From Cellulomonas gelida (GTDB taxonomy: Bacteria > Actinomycetota > Actinomycetes > Actinomycetales > Cellulomonadaceae), in assembly GCF_006538725.1 (NCBI RefSeq), contig NZ_BJLQ01000011.1, positions 49,519 through 113,518 of the forward strand: 64,000 nucleotides of DNA, in the 5' to 3' direction. The notes under the pieces were generated by a model that saw nothing but the letters and a program-made list of their open reading frames with translations, did not search any database and had not been told where the DNA came from. Position numbers and translations under genes: made by a program. Positions 1 through 9,660 of the stretch are shown piece by piece (position 1 is the stretch's first letter; the number at the start of each line of letters is the position of its first letter).

Positions 1-36
1 GAGGTCGAGATGCCTGAGCAGGCGCTGGGTCGGGGG

Positions 37-474
37 TCAGGGGGTGGGGGTGAGGACGAAGAGCGGGATCGTGCGGGTGGTGCGCGTGACGTACTCGTCG
101 TAGTCCGGCCAGGTCGCGACCGCGCGCGCCCACCACTCGTCGCGCTCCGCTCCGGTGGCCTCGTGGGCTACGTAGCTGCGCACCGTCGGGCCGTCCTGGA
201 GGTCGACGAGCGGGTGCGCGACGACGTTGTGGTACCAGGACGGGTGCTGCGGAGCACCGCCCAGCGAGGCGACGATCGCGTACCGGCCCTCGTGCTCGAC
301 CCGCATCAGCGCGGTCTTGCGCAGCTTGCCCGACGAGGCCCCGACGGTCGTGAGGATCACGACGGGCCGGCCCCGCATGGTGGTGCCCTGGGTTCCCCCG
401 CTGGCCTCGTACAGCTCGACCTGGTTGCGGGTCTGGGCCGACGTGCTCGGGACGTACTCGCCAGTCAACGTCAT
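37..474 (-). CDS. F420-type nitroreductase-family (Ddn-like) oxidoreductase
   Basis: A 145-residue protein of the actinobacterial deazaflavin (F420)-dependent nitroreductase family, small split-barrel enzymes that bind F420 or other flavins. Family hallmarks visible are the N-terminal stretch with YEASGG, the core [20 protein letters not shown] (a phosphate/cofactor-binding turn), the [11 protein letters not shown] segment, and the ending VFVLTP-like [10 protein letters not shown]. Length matches the family (about 140-150). The ATG at 474 is chosen because the upstream extension is arginine/alanine-rich noise. No clear Shine-Dalgarno is seen. The substrate cannot be told from sequence. It is transcribed toward the left edge of the window. 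Confidence 0.87.
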   Translation of the reverse strand: MTLTGEYVPSTSAQTRNQVELYEASGGTQGTTMRGRPVVILTTVGASSGKLRKTALMRVEHEGRYAIVASLGGAPQHPSWYHNVVAHPLVDLQDGPTVRSYVAHEATGAERDEWWARAVATWPDYDEYVTRTTRTIPLFVLTPTP

Positions 475-1113
475 GCACAGGGGAACGACCGCGCCGCGTC
501 GTCGATTCCCGCCCTCGGCAGGGGAGCCCACAGGTGCCGTCCACGCAGCCGCGGCGCGCGCGGCGTGAGCGCGGGATCGTCGACCTCGCGGACGGTCCCG
601 AGGGCGAAGGCGGGAGGCTGAGGCACAATGGACGGTGGCTGCTCGAGGCAGCCGGGCGCGGCAGAGCGCGACCGGGCACCGGGGTGCACGGATCAGAGAC
701 GGACGAGGAGAGCGCGGATGCATCGCATCGCAGGTTGTGGGGTGGCCGTTGCGGCCTGCTCAGGCCGCGCCGCGCGCCGCGTCTGAGTCCACCGCACACA
801 CCGCCCCCCGGACACACCGCCCCGCCGCTGCGCGAGGCATGACCGGGCACGTCCCGGACGGGTGAGCGACGTCCCGCGCACCGCCCGCCGGGCGGGGCCG
901 CACCTGATCCGGTGCGCCACGAGCGCGAGGACCGGTCCGACGACGCGATCGACCACTTCACCGCCCTCCTCCGCCGACGGGCGGGACGCACCGGCCAGGC
1001 CCGCGGGCCGCGCCGTCGCGACCAGCCCACGCGCGCCGCACGATCGACGACGGACGACCGTCGCCGTCCACGCGCGCCCGGCGGAGACCTCGAACCCCGG
1101 AGAACCACGACTC
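475..1113. other. 640-bp gap with no supported gene
   Basis: Between the divergent Ddn-like gene and the FBP-domain gene I see only low-quality arginine-rich reading frames in all six frames, typical of GC-rich noncoding DNA. No RNA gene or strong hairpin was recognised. It presumably holds the promoters of the two divergent flanking genes. Confidence 0.5.
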
Positions 1114-1620
1114 ATGGAACCCCTGACCGACAAGCAGATCCGCGCGTCCTTCGTGAACGCGAGCCGACGCGAGGCCGCGCAGGCGGTGCTCCCCGTGCTC
1201 GACACGCTCGACTGGGAGCGCCTCGACTACCTCGGGTGGCGTGACCGCAAGGCGCCGCTCGTGGCGTACGCGGTCGTCCCCGTGGACGGCACGCCCACGG
1301 GCGTGCTGCTCCGCTCGACCGACGCCAAGGAGCGCATCCGACGCCGCGCGGTGTGCGCGTGGTGCGAGGACGTCGTCGTGACCGACGACGTGAGCCTCTA
1401 CGTCGCACGACGAGCGGGCGCGTCCGGCCGCCGCGGCAACACCATCGGCACGCTCATCTGCACGCACTTCCTGTGCTCGGCCAACGTGCGCCGTCCTCCG
1501 ACGCGGACCGAGGCAGGCTCGGCGATCGAGGAGGTGCGGGCGCAGATGGTCGCGAACCGCATCGAGGGTCTGCGCACGCGCTCGGCCGCGTTCGTCGCCG
1601 AGGTCCTGCGCGAGCACTGA
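1114..1620 (+). CDS. FBP-domain (EF-G-binding type) treble-clef zinc-finger protein
   Basis: A 168-residue protein matching actinobacterial 'FBP domain-containing' proteins, whose C-terminal treble-clef zinc finger is related to the elongation-factor-G-binding protein of fusidic acid resistance. The N-terminal part (MEPLTDKQIRASFVN...) is the family opening; the zinc site is the CAWCED knuckle near residue 75 plus the CTHFLC pair near 115-120, followed by the conserved NVRRPP. The ATG at 1114 gives the usual family length; upstream in-frame sequence is not protein-like. In the family the finger binds EF-G and helps it leave drug-stalled ribosomes, but whether this distant member does so is unknown. 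A strong hairpin follows the stop. Confidence 0.85.
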   Translation: MEPLTDKQIRASFVNASRREAAQAVLPVLDTLDWERLDYLGWRDRKAPLVAYAVVPVDGTPTGVLLRSTDAKERIRRRAVCAWCEDVVVTDDVSLYVARRAGASGRRGNTIGTLICTHFLCSANVRRPPTRTEAGSAIEEVRAQMVANRIEGLRTRSAAFVAEVLREH

Positions 1621-1627
1621 CGAGCGG

Positions 1628-1660
1628 TGCGGTGCCCGTCCGACGAGGGCGGGCACCGCA
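1628..1660 (+). terminator. Hairpin terminator after the FBP-domain gene
   Basis: A perfect 11-bp stem (TGCGGTGCCCG, 1628-1638, with 1650-1660) and an 11-nt loop begin 8 bases after the stop codon. There is no T-tract, as is common in high-GC actinobacteria. Confidence 0.7.
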
Positions 1661-1740
1661 CCCGCCGGACCCGCACGGAGCCGTGGTCGAGCGCCCGTCT
1701 CCGACGGGCCGGCATCCGCCCCGGCACCGGCGGCCCGGCG

Positions 1741-2202
1741 TCAGGCGTGGCCCGTGTACTCCTCCGCCGCGGCGTCCTCGGCGCCGTCGACGTGCATCCA
1801 CGGGGTGTGGGAGATCCCGACGAGCAGGCCCTCGGGGCTCTGCAGGCGCGCGGTGGTCTGGCCCCACGGCTCGAGGTGGGCCTCGCGCAGGAGCCGGTGC
1901 CCGAGCCCGACGAGCTCGGCGGCGGCCTCGGCCACTGCCTCGTGCGTGGCCACGTCGAGCTCGAGCCACGCCTGCGGGACGGGGTGCGACTCGGGCCACT
2001 GCGGCGTGCCGAACGTCGACTCGGCCGCCTGCGCGAGCGGCCACAGCGCGAAGGCCTTGACGCCCTGGAGCGTGTCGTTGGTCAGGTACCCGGGCGCGGG
2101 CTCCTCGAGCGGGATGCCCAGCCCGCCCTCGGACCAGAACGTGCGGGCGGCGTCGGCGTCGCGCGTGATCGGGCCGAAGCCTGCGACGAAGGAGATCTCC
2201 AT
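1741..2202 (-). CDS. VOC-family (glyoxalase/bleomycin-resistance fold) protein
   Basis: A 153-residue single-module vicinal-oxygen-chelate protein. The opening MEISFVAGFGPITRD followed by ARTFWSEGGLGIPLEE is the typical first beta-alpha-beta unit, and GLLVGISHTPWMH is the final strand. Such proteins are metal-dependent enzymes or antibiotic-binding proteins; the metal ligands and substrate cannot be assigned safely here. The ATG at 2202 fits the fold. The ribosome site is weak. It lies on the same strand as, and downstream of, the uracil-DNA glycosylase gene (98-bp gap), so it may be the last gene of that transcript. Confidence 0.82.
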   Translation of the reverse strand: MEISFVAGFGPITRDADAARTFWSEGGLGIPLEEPAPGYLTNDTLQGVKAFALWPLAQAAESTFGTPQWPESHPVPQAWLELDVATHEAVAEAAAELVGLGHRLLREAHLEPWGQTTARLQSPEGLLVGISHTPWMHVDGAEDAAAEEYTGHA

Positions 2203-2300
2203 GCGGCCACCCTGCACCAGGCCACCGACACCCGCACCGCCCGCACCCGCCCCCGGCATCCGCGCCCGCCGACACCCGCCGACGCCCGCGGCCCCCGGTG

Positions 2301-3110
2301 TCAGTCGCGCGCGAGGTCCTGCGCGCGGCGCAGCACGTCGTCGAGCATGTCCGGCGTGAGGCGGCCGGTGAAGGTGTTCTGCTGGCTCACGTGGAAGCAC
2401 CCGAGCAGGGTGAGCGTGCGTGGCCCGCGGTGCACCACGACCTCGGCGCCGTGCCCGAACCGGGGTGCGGGCCGCGGCACGGCCCATCCCAGGTCGCGCA
2501 AGGTGTCGAGCAGCGCGGCCCAGCCGAACGCGCCGAGCACCACGGCGACGCGCGGGTCGACGATCTCGAGCTCGCGTGCGAGGAACGGCGCGCACGCGCG
2601 GCGCTCGTCGGGCGTGGGCTTGTTCGCGGGCGGCGCGCACCGCACGGGCGCGGTCGCGCGGATGCCGGTCAGGCGCAGCCCGTCGTCGGCGGAGACGGAC
2701 GTGGGCTGGTTCGCGAGCCCGACGCGGTGCATCGCGGCGAACAGGAAGTCGCCCGAGCGGTCGCCGGTGAACATGCGGCCGGTCCGGTTGGCGCCGTGCG
2801 CGGCGGGCGCGAGCCCGACGACGAGGATGCGCGCGGCCGCGTCACCGAAGCCCGGGACCGGACGCGCCCAGTAGGTCTCGTCGCGGAACGCGGCGCGGCG
2901 CTCCCGCCCCACCTGCTCGCGCCACGCGACGAGCCGCGGGCAGCGCCGGCACTCCACGACGTCGGCGTCGAGCGAGGCCAGTGCCGGTGAGTGCGCGGCG
3001 TCGGGGTCGCCGGGCGGGATCGTCGTCGGCGCACCAGGACCGCGCGCAGCCGGGCCCCGCGCACCCGGGGGCGGGGCGGGCTCGTCGGACCGGTGACGCG
3101 GGCCGCTCAC
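2301..3110 (-). CDS. Family-5 (UDGb-type) uracil-DNA glycosylase
   Basis: A 269-residue base-excision-repair enzyme that removes uracil and other deaminated bases from DNA. Recognised by the iron-sulphur motif CRRCPRL near residue 60, the family-5 active-site loop [20 protein letters not shown] (family 5 uses GLAPA, lacking the polar catalytic residue of families 1 and 4), and the C-terminal [16 protein letters not shown] motif with its conserved His. The first ~45 residues are Pro/Ala-rich and probably disordered. Its GTG start overlaps the stop of the upstream YciO-like gene by four bases (GTGA), so the two are translationally coupled. Confidence 0.9.
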   Translation of the reverse strand: MSGPRHRSDEPAPPPGARGPAARGPGAPTTIPPGDPDAAHSPALASLDADVVECRRCPRLVAWREQVGRERRAAFRDETYWARPVPGFGDAAARILVVGLAPAAHGANRTGRMFTGDRSGDFLFAAMHRVGLANQPTSVSADDGLRLTGIRATAPVRCAPPANKPTPDERRACAPFLARELEIVDPRVAVVLGAFGWAALLDTLRDLGWAVPRPAPRFGHGAEVVVHRGPRTLTLLGCFHVSQQNTFTGRLTPDMLDDVLRRAQDLARD

Positions 3111-3727
3111 TGGAACCGGTCGGGGTCTCCCGCACCCACGCGGACCACCTCGGGCGCGCCCGAGGTCCAGTCGACCACCGTGGTCGGCGTCGTCCCGCAG
3201 TCGCCCGCGTCGACGACCGCGTCGAGCTCGTGGTCGAGCTCCTCGCGGATCTGCCAACCCTCGGTCAGCGGCCAGTCGTGGCCCGGCATGAGCAGGGACG
3301 ACGACAGGAGGGGTTCGCCGAGCTCGCGCACGATCGCGGCCGCGACGGGGTGGTCGGGGATGCGCACCCCGACCGAGCGCTTCTTGGCGTGCGCGAGGCG
3401 GCGCGGCACCTCGGGGGTCGCCTGCAGGATGAACGTGTACGGGCCCGGGGTCGCGGCCTTGATCGCGCGGAACGCCGCGTTGTCGAGGTGCACGAGCTGA
3501 CCGAGCTGGGCGAAGTCGGCGCACACGAGCGTGAAGTGGTGCTTGTCGTCCAGGTGGCGCAGGCGGCGGATGCGGTCCGCGCCGTCGTGCGAGCCCATCG
3601 TCGTACCCAGCGCGTAGCACGAGTCCGTGGGGTACGCGATGACGCCGCCGTCCCGCAGCACCGCGACCGCCTGGGCGACGAGACGCGGCTGCGGGTCGTG
3701 CGGGTGCACGTCGAGGTAGCGGGCCAT
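3107..3727 (-). CDS. YciO/Sua5/YrdC-family protein (TsaC-like)
   Basis: A 206-residue protein with the YrdC fold, the same length as E. coli YciO. Sua5/TsaC members make threonylcarbamoyl-AMP for the t6A modification of tRNA; YciO members are close paralogues with related but weaker activity. Visible landmarks are [10 protein letters not shown] (start of the nucleotide pocket), KHHFTLVC, the basic [13 protein letters not shown] loop and [15 protein letters not shown] rather than the canonical KPL motif favours the YciO branch. It is first in a two-gene unit with the uracil-DNA glycosylase (GTGA overlap), a pairing with no obvious biochemical logic beyond nucleic acid maintenance. Confidence 0.88.
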   Translation of the reverse strand: MARYLDVHPHDPQPRLVAQAVAVLRDGGVIAYPTDSCYALGTTMGSHDGADRIRRLRHLDDKHHFTLVCADFAQLGQLVHLDNAAFRAIKAATPGPYTFILQATPEVPRRLAHAKKRSVGVRIPDHPVAAAIVRELGEPLLSSSLLMPGHDWPLTEGWQIREELDHELDAVVDAGDCGTTPTTVVDWTSGAPEVVRVGAGDPDRFQ

Positions 3728-3883
3728 GCCGCCACCGTAGTGCGCGGCACCGGCGGCTGCCTGGCCGCACGGGGGTGCCCGGGTCGTCCCGAAGCGCCGC
3801 CGCGGGATGCCGCCGGCGAGCGCCGCCGCGAGCGCTCGGACGTGCCCGGAACGCGCTGACCAGGACGTTCGTCCATGAGGGGC

Positions 3884-3914
3884 ACCCTGAGGCCACCCCC
3901 ACGACTCTCAGGGT
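3884..3914. promoter_or_regulatory. Inverted repeat upstream of the ABC exporter operon
   Basis: Two perfect 8-base arms, ACCCTGAG (3884-3891) and CTCAGGGT (3907-3914), are separated by 15 bases in the divergent region between the yciO-like and ABC genes. The spacing (about two helical turns) suits a dimeric regulator, perhaps of an envelope-stress two-component system, as is common for this exporter class. No regulator is encoded beside it. The assignment is inference. Confidence 0.4.
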
Positions 3915-3971
3915 CGGATCCGGGGGGAAACCCGATCGCTTCTGTGGGCGGGGAGGGCAAGGATCAGTCAC

Positions 3972-4793
3972 GTGAACACGCCGACCACTACCCCGGACCC
4001 TGCTGCCGTGATCGCCTCCGCGCGCGGCCTCGTCAAGACCTACGGCCGCGGAGACACCGCAGTCCACGCCCTCGCGGGCATCGACGTCGACTTCGAGCGC
4101 GGTCGCCTGACCGCGACGATGGGCCCCTCGGGCTCCGGCAAGTCGACCCTCATGCACTGCATGGCGGGCCTCGACCGCCCGACCGCCGGCACCGTGACCG
4201 TCGACGGCGAGACCGTCTCCGCCATGTCCGAGCGCGGCCTGACCAAGCTGCGCCGCGACCGTCTCGGCTTCGTCTTCCAGGCCTTCAACCTGGTCCCCAC
4301 GCTCACCGCGCTCGAGAACATCCTGCTGCCGCTCGACATCGCGCGGCGCTCGGTCGACAAGGACCACCTCGACGCCGTGGTGCGCGCGGTGGGCCTGCAG
4401 GACCGCCTGTCGCACAAGCCCGCGGAGCTGTCCGGCGGGCAGCAGCAGCGCGTCGCGTGCGCCCGTGCGCTCGTCACGCGGCCCGCGGTGGTCTTCGCCG
4501 ACGAGCCGACCGGCAACCTCGACTCGACGTCCGCGCGCGACGTGCTCGGCTTCCTGCGTCGCAGCGTCGACGAGCTCGGGCAGTCGGTCGTCATGGTCAC
4601 GCACGACCCGACCGCGGCGTCCTACGCCGACCGCGTCCTGTTCTTGGCCGACGGCCGGATCGTCGACGAGCTGCGCGACCCGACGCCCGACACGGTCCTC
4701 GAGCGCCTCGGTGCCCTGACGCGTCGCGTCGAGGCCGGCGCCGACTCGGCCCCGTCCGCCCTGCTGGACGCCACGCCCGCGCAGGTGCGCTGA
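3972..4793 (+). CDS. ABC transporter ATPase, MacB/LolD class
   Basis: A 273-residue ATP-binding subunit. Walker [10 protein letters not shown] is near residue 55, the signature LSGGQQQRV near 155 and Walker [14 protein letters not shown] near 177, followed by the D-loop and switch His (VTHDP). The EPTGNLDS form and the Q-loop [10 protein letters not shown] are typical of ATPases that drive FtsX/MacB-type mechanotransmitting permeases rather than importers. The GTG at 3972 is used; upstream frame has no homology. Its stop shares a base with the start of the permease (TGATG), so the pair is coupled. No MacA-like adaptor is adjacent, as expected for a monoderm. Confidence 0.93.
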   Translation: MNTPTTTPDPAAVIASARGLVKTYGRGDTAVHALAGIDVDFERGRLTATMGPSGSGKSTLMHCMAGLDRPTAGTVTVDGETVSAMSERGLTKLRRDRLGFVFQAFNLVPTLTALENILLPLDIARRSVDKDHLDAVVRAVGLQDRLSHKPAELSGGQQQRVACARALVTRPAVVFADEPTGNLDSTSARDVLGFLRRSVDELGQSVVMVTHDPTAASYADRVLFLADGRIVDELRDPTPDTVLERLGALTRRVEAGADSAPSALLDATPAQVR

Positions 4794-7363
4794 TGCTGCG
4801 CGTCACGCTCCGCGGGGTCCGGGCGCACGCGGTCCGGTTCCTGCTGTCGATCCTCGCCGTGGCGCTGGGGGTCGCGTTCGTCGCGGGCACGTTCAGCCTG
4901 CGCACCATGATGTCCAGCACGTTCGACGGGATCGTCGACGCGTCCGCTCCCGCCGACGCGTACGTGCGCGGCGCGACGCAGGTCGCGGGCGGCGACGCCG
5001 GCTTCAGCGTCGGCGAGACCCGCAACCCGGTCCCGATCGCGCTGGCCGACGAGCTCGACGACCTGGACGGCGTGCAGATCGCGCTGCCGGACGTGTCGGG
5101 CATGGTCGTCCTCGTCGGTGCCGACGGCACCGCCGTCCAGTCCACGCAGGCGCCGTCGTTCGGTCTGAGCTACGACGAGCGCGACCCCGGCCTGACGCTC
5201 GTCGACGGCGCGATGCCGTCCGGGCCCGACGAGGTCGCGCTCGAGATCGCGACGCTCGAGTCGTCCGGGCTCGCCCTGGGCGACGAGACGAACCTCGTGA
5301 TCGGTGGCGAGGTCCGACAGGTGACGGTCGTCGGCGAGGTCGACGCGGGTGGCCCCATGGCCGGCGCGACGATCGTGCTCCTCGACCCCGCCACCGCGCA
5401 GGCCGCGTTCGCGCCGGACGGGAACGTCGCGCAGATCGCCGTCTTCGGCGACGAGGGCGTGACCGAGTCCGCGCTCACCCAGACGCTGGCCGCGGCGCTG
5501 CCCGGGCTTGACGGGGGCAGCGACGCGTCGGCGGTCGAGGGCTCGCAGATGCGCGAGGCGCTGCAGTCGGACATCGGCGAGATGCTCGGCTTCGTCACGA
5601 CGTTCCTGCTGATCTTCGCGGTGATCGCGCTGTTCGTCGGCGCGTTCATCATCGCGAACACGTTCGCGATGTCGGTCCGCCAGCGGGTGCGCGAGTTCGC
5701 CCTGCTGCGCGCCGTGGGGGCGTCGCCGACGCAGGTGTTCTCGGTCGTCGTCGGGCAGGCGGCGGTCGTCGGGCTCGTCGGCTCCGCGCTCGGTGTGCTC
5801 GGCGGGCTGGGGCTCGTGCAGCTCGTGCGCGTCGCGCTCTCGGGCATGGGCATGGACCTCGCGAAGGACATCCCGCTCAGCACGACGACGGTCGTCGGCT
5901 GCCTCGTGCTCGGCACCCTGGTCTCGGCCGTGGCGGCCGCGTTCCCGGCGCGCACCGCGGCGCTCGTCGCACCCGTCGAGGCGATGCGCGGCGACATCAC
6001 GGTGCACGAGCGCTCGCTGCGGCTGCGCGGCGTGCTCGGTGTCGCGGTCGCGGCGGCCGGCGCTGCGAGCGTGGTCGCCGCGGCGATCAAGGCGGAGGCG
6101 GACTTCGCCGACGCGCTGCTCGGCCTCGGGGCGACGCTCGTGCTCGTCGGGGTGCTGGTCGCCTCGCCGATGCTCGCGCGGTCCGCGATGCGCTTCCTGG
6201 CCGCGCCGTTCGTGGCGCTGCTCAAGCCGGTCGGCCGGCTCGCGCGCGGCAACGTGGTCCGCAACCCGCGCCGCACCGCCAACACCGCGGGTGCGCTGAC
6301 GATCGGCATGGCGCTGGTCGGGGCGGTCTCGGTGATCGCGGCGTCGGCGACCGCGTCACTGTCGAGCGTCGTGGAGAGCTCGACCAACGCCGACCTGATC
6401 CTGCAGTCCGCGACGTTCGCGATCCCGCAGGGCGCGGTCGACGACGTCCGGGACCTGCCCGAGGTGGGCAAGGTCGCCGAGCTCGCGTTCAGCTACGCGG
6501 GCGTCTCGCCCTCGCCGGGTGTCGCGCCCACGCCGCAGGACTCCGGCGGCGTCGTGTCGCTCGAGCCCGGGGTGCTGGGTTCGACGCTCCTGGTCGACGT
6601 CACGGCAGGCTCGACCGACGACCTCGCCGACGACACCGCGCTGCTCAACACCGACTTCGCCGGTGACGACTGGGCGGTGGGCGACACGGTCACCGTGACC
6701 ACCGCGACGGGCACGCGCGACCTGCGGGTCGGGGCCTTGTTCGAGAGCCAGATCATCGGCTCGTCGGTGGTCGTCACGCCCGCGGTGCTCGACGAGCTCG
6801 CGCCGGGCGAGGCCCAGGTCATCGACACGGTGACCCTGGACGCGGCATCGGGCGTCTCGCAGGCGGACCTGCGCGCCGCGGTCACGTCGGCCGTCGCGCC
6901 GTACGTGGTCGTCTCGGTCCAGGACCGCGACGAGTTCGTCGACGAGATGGCCGGCCAGGTCGACCAGCTCCTGGTGATCCTGTACGCGCTGCTCGGGCTG
7001 TCGCTCGTGATCGCGGTGCTGGGCATCGTCAACACGCTCGCGCTGTCGGTGATCGAGCGGACCCGTGAGATCGGGCTGCTGCGAGCCGTCGGGCTCGGGC
7101 GGACGCAGCTCGCGGGGACCGTCACCGTCGAGTCGGTGCTGACGGCGCTGTTCGGGACGGTCCTGGGGCTCGTCGTCGGCGTGGGGCTCGCGTCCGCACT
7201 GCCGACCGTCTACGCCGACGAGGGGCTCGACCAGCTCGTCGTGCCGTGGGGCGGGCTCGGGACGATGGTGGCGCTGGCCGTCGTCGTGGGCGTCGTCGCG
7301 GCCCTGTGGCCCGCGATCCGGGCGGCGCGGATGCGTGCGCTCGACGCGATCGCGAGCGAGTAA
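4793..7363 (+). CDS. FtsX/MacB-type ABC permease with two FtsX domains
   Basis: An 856-residue membrane subunit partnered with the preceding ATPase. It begins with a transmembrane helix ([20 protein letters not shown]) and a ~200-residue extracellular MacB-type periplasmic-core domain. The first FtsX domain lies around residues 265-400, with the motif [17 protein letters not shown] second half repeats the pattern, with [17 protein letters not shown] near 760 and a last helix before the C-terminal [18 protein letters not shown]. This twin-FtsX form is the usual actinobacterial antimicrobial-peptide or lipid/lipoprotein exporter and sensor layout. The substrate is unknown. Confidence 0.92.
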   Translation: MLRVTLRGVRAHAVRFLLSILAVALGVAFVAGTFSLRTMMSSTFDGIVDASAPADAYVRGATQVAGGDAGFSVGETRNPVPIALADELDDLDGVQIALPDVSGMVVLVGADGTAVQSTQAPSFGLSYDERDPGLTLVDGAMPSGPDEVALEIATLESSGLALGDETNLVIGGEVRQVTVVGEVDAGGPMAGATIVLLDPATAQAAFAPDGNVAQIAVFGDEGVTESALTQTLAAALPGLDGGSDASAVEGSQMREALQSDIGEMLGFVTTFLLIFAVIALFVGAFIIANTFAMSVRQRVREFALLRAVGASPTQVFSVVVGQAAVVGLVGSALGVLGGLGLVQLVRVALSGMGMDLAKDIPLSTTTVVGCLVLGTLVSAVAAAFPARTAALVAPVEAMRGDITVHERSLRLRGVLGVAVAAAGAASVVAAAIKAEADFADALLGLGATLVLVGVLVASPMLARSAMRFLAAPFVALLKPVGRLARGNVVRNPRRTANTAGALTIGMALVGAVSVIAASATASLSSVVESSTNADLILQSATFAIPQGAVDDVRDLPEVGKVAELAFSYAGVSPSPGVAPTPQDSGGVVSLEPGVLGSTLLVDVTAGSTDDLADDTALLNTDFAGDDWAVGDTVTVTTATGTRDLRVGALFESQIIGSSVVVTPAVLDELAPGEAQVIDTVTLDAASGVSQADLRAAVTSAVAPYVVVSVQDRDEFVDEMAGQVDQLLVILYALLGLSLVIAVLGIVNTLALSVIERTREIGLLRAVGLGRTQLAGTVTVESVLTALFGTVLGLVVGVGLASALPTVYADEGLDQLVVPWGGLGTMVALAVVVGVVAALWPAIRAARMRALDAIASE

Positions 7364-7369
7364 GGCGTC

Positions 7370-7411
7370 GGGCCGGGCGCGCGGGTCGGAGGGGACCCGC
7401 ACGCCCGGCCC
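7370..7411 (+). terminator. Long hairpin terminator of the ABC exporter operon
   Basis: An 18-bp stem (7370-7387 with 7394-7411) with a single mismatch and a 6-nt loop starts 7 bases after the permease stop. No T-run follows. Confidence 0.75.
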
Positions 7412-7426
7412 GCGAACCGTCCCACC

Positions 7427-7456
7427 GACGCCCCCGCGGGTGCCTGCGGGGGCGTC
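7427..7456 (-). terminator. Hairpin at the end of the EF-G-like gene
   Basis: A perfect 11-bp stem, GACGCCCCCGC (7427-7437) with 7446-7456, and an 8-nt loop. It overlaps the stop codon of the minus-strand EF-G-like gene. Together with the preceding hairpin it separates two convergent transcripts. Confidence 0.65.
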
Positions 7457-9512
7457 AGCTCGTCACGAGGTGGTCGGGGCAGATCTCGTAGGTGCTCGGC
7501 GAGACCACGAGCTCGGCGCGGCCGCCCGTGAGTGAGCGCAGGTCGAGCACGTACCGCGTGAGCTCGGACTGCGGCACGTCCGCCTCGATCACGACCGTCC
7601 CGTCGTCGAGCGCGGTCGAGGCGGTGATCCGCCCCCGACGCCCGGACAGGTCGCCCATCACGTCGCCCTGCACCGACGACGGCACGGTCACCGCGACGTG
7701 GTCGATGGGCTCGAGCACCACGGTCCCCGCCGCGGCCAGCGCCTCACGCACTCCGTTGGCGGCCGCGGTGCGGAACGCCATGTCGGACGAGTCCACCGAG
7801 TGCGACTTGCCGTCGTAGACCTCCACGCGCAGATCCACCACCGGGTGCCCGTGCGGACCGCCGTGCGCCATCGCCTCGACGACGCCCTTCTCGACCGCGG
7901 ACAGGTAGTTGCGCGGGATCGCGCCGCCCACCACGGAGTCCACGAACTCGAGCCCGGCGCCGTGCGGTGCGGGCCCGACCCGCAGGTTCGCGACCGCGAA
8001 CTGCCCGTGCCCGCCCGACTGCTTCTTGATCTTCCCTTCGGCCTCGACCTTGCGCCGGATCGTCTCCCGGTAGGCGACGGGCACGGGCGAGGTGGTGACG
8101 TTGACGCCGAACACGCGCGAGAGGCGCTCGAGCGCGACGGCCAGGTGGGTGTCGCCCAGCCCGCGCAGGATCGTCCGGTCCGACGAGCGGTCGACGACGA
8201 GCGTCGGGTCCTCGGCGACCAGGCGCGCGAGCGCCGCGGAGAGGCGGTCGTCGTCGGACTGCGTGACCGGCGACAGGACCAGCCCGTAGACGGGCGGGCG
8301 CGGACGCAGCGCGGGCGCCGACATCGCGGCGCCCGGTCCGGACCTGTCCGCCAGCAGCGAGCCGCTGGGCGTACCCGTCAGCTTCGCGACGGCCACCACC
8401 TGCCCCGCGGGCGCCGCGTCCAGCGGCAGGTGCTCCTTGCCGCGCAGGCGGAACAGGCCGGGCACGCGCTCCTCGGTGCGGGTCGCGGTGTTGAGCAGGC
8501 GGTCGCCGGGGCGCAGCGTGCCGGACAGCACGCGCAGCAGCGTGACCTGCCCGACGAACGGGTCGGCGACGGTGCGGAACGCGTGCACGAGCAGGGGCCC
8601 GGCAGGGTCGGCCGCCACCTCGACGGGGGTCTCGCCGGCCAGGACGCGCGCGGGTCGGTCGGCCGGCTCGGGCCCGAGCTCGCAGATCAGGTCGGCGAGC
8701 CGGTCCACGCCGACGCCCGTCACACCCGAGACGACGAGCACGGGGAACGCCTCGAGGTCGCGCACCTCGTGCGCGAGCGACCGCTCGAGCTCGGGCGCGC
8801 TCGGCTCGTCGCCGCCGAGGTACCGCTCGAGCGCGTCGTCGTCGTGCGACACGATCTCCTCGACGACCTCGTCGTGCAGGCGGTGCTCCTCGTCGGCCAC
8901 GTCGTCGGGCAGCGCGCCCGTGCTGTGGCGCCCGTCGGCTGAGTACTCGAGCCCTTCCTGCGAGAGCAGGTCCGCGACACCGTGGAACGCGTGCTCCTCG
9001 CCGAGCGGCAGCTCGAGCGGCACGAACCCGTCCCCGAGCTCGGTGCGCAGGTCGTCGAGCACGTGGTGGTAGTCCGCGCGCGCCTTGTCCTCCTTGGTGA
9101 CGACGACGAGCCGCGGCACCCCGGCCTCGGCCGCGAGCCGCCAGGCGACGTGCGTCCCGGCCTGCACGCCGTCGACCGCGCTCACCACGACGACCGCGAG
9201 GTCCGCCACGGCCAGTGCCGCGTCCACGGCCCCCGCGAAGTCCGCCGAGCCGGGGGTGTCGAGCAGCGTCACGTCGTAGCTCAGGCCGTCCGGGGCCTTC
9301 CACGTGAACGGCGCCGACGAGAGCGTCAGCGAGATCCCGTGCGCGATCTCCTCGGGCTCGTGGTCGCTCACGGTCGAGCCGTCCTCGACCTTGCCCGGGC
9401 GTGCGATCACGCCGGCGCGGTGCAGGAGCGCCTCGGTGAGGGTGGTCTTGCCCGCTCCGGCGGCGCCCACCAGGGCCACGGTGCGGATCCTGGGCGTCGT
9501 TGCCTGGTCCAT
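7455..9512 (-). CDS. Elongation factor G-like GTPase (EF-G2 class)
   Basis: A 685-residue paralogue of the translocation factor EF-G. GTPase motifs are the P-loop GAAGAGKTT near residue 19, the G3 motif DTPGSADF, and VTKED in the G4 position. Domains II-V follow, including domain IV with the segment GGAIPRNYLSAVEKG and the domain V ending. G4 in true EF-G is NKxD; here the Asn is Thr, which should weaken guanine specificity. Mycobacterial EF-G2, a comparable paralogue, was reported to bind nucleotide without ribosome-dependent GTPase activity, so a non-translocation role is plausible. The start has GGGGAG 7 bases upstream. It is monocistronic between hairpins. Confidence 0.9.
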   Translation of the reverse strand: MDQATTPRIRTVALVGAAGAGKTTLTEALLHRAGVIARPGKVEDGSTVSDHEPEEIAHGISLTLSSAPFTWKAPDGLSYDVTLLDTPGSADFAGAVDAALAVADLAVVVVSAVDGVQAGTHVAWRLAAEAGVPRLVVVTKEDKARADYHHVLDDLRTELGDGFVPLELPLGEEHAFHGVADLLSQEGLEYSADGRHSTGALPDDVADEEHRLHDEVVEEIVSHDDDALERYLGGDEPSAPELERSLAHEVRDLEAFPVLVVSGVTGVGVDRLADLICELGPEPADRPARVLAGETPVEVAADPAGPLLVHAFRTVADPFVGQVTLLRVLSGTLRPGDRLLNTATRTEERVPGLFRLRGKEHLPLDAAPAGQVVAVAKLTGTPSGSLLADRSGPGAAMSAPALRPRPPVYGLVLSPVTQSDDDRLSAALARLVAEDPTLVVDRSSDRTILRGLGDTHLAVALERLSRVFGVNVTTSPVPVAYRETIRRKVEAEGKIKKQSGGHGQFAVANLRVGPAPHGAGLEFVDSVVGGAIPRNYLSAVEKGVVEAMAHGGPHGHPVVDLRVEVYDGKSHSVDSSDMAFRTAAANGVREALAAAGTVVLEPIDHVAVTVPSSVQGDVMGDLSGRRGRITASTALDDGTVVIEADVPQSELTRYVLDLRSLTGGRAELVVSPSTYEICPDHLVTS

Positions 9513-9592
9513 GCTCGTCTCCCCGGCCGCCAGGCGGGTACGAGGGTGGTTCCCACGGCGATCGTCGGCGACCTGCGGCCCACACTAACGAC

Positions 9593-9638
9593 GCACCCCC
9601 GGTCCCGTCAGGACGAGAGTCCTGGGGACCGGGGGTGC
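9593..9638 (-). terminator. Long terminator of the FKBP lipoprotein gene
   Basis: A 14-bp perfect outer stem (9593-9606 with 9625-9638) continues, after a two-base bulge, into CAGGAC/GTCCTG (9609-9614 with 9619-9624) closed by a GAGA tetraloop. It lies 22 bases past the fkbp stop and 80 bases upstream of the EF-G-like start, so it insulates the two minus-strand genes. Confidence 0.8.
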
Positions 9639-9660
9639 GGTCGGAGGTGCCAGCCCGGGG

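Noticed and set aside
10..621. Plus-strand 203-codon frame at the left edge
   Set aside because: Gly/Arg-rich noise antisense to the Ddn-like gene, with no motif.
4622..6471. Long minus-strand frames antisense to the MacB-type permease
   Set aside because: Composition is noise-like (Arg/Asp/Glu or Ser/Thr runs), while the plus strand has a complete ABC ATPase-permease pair.
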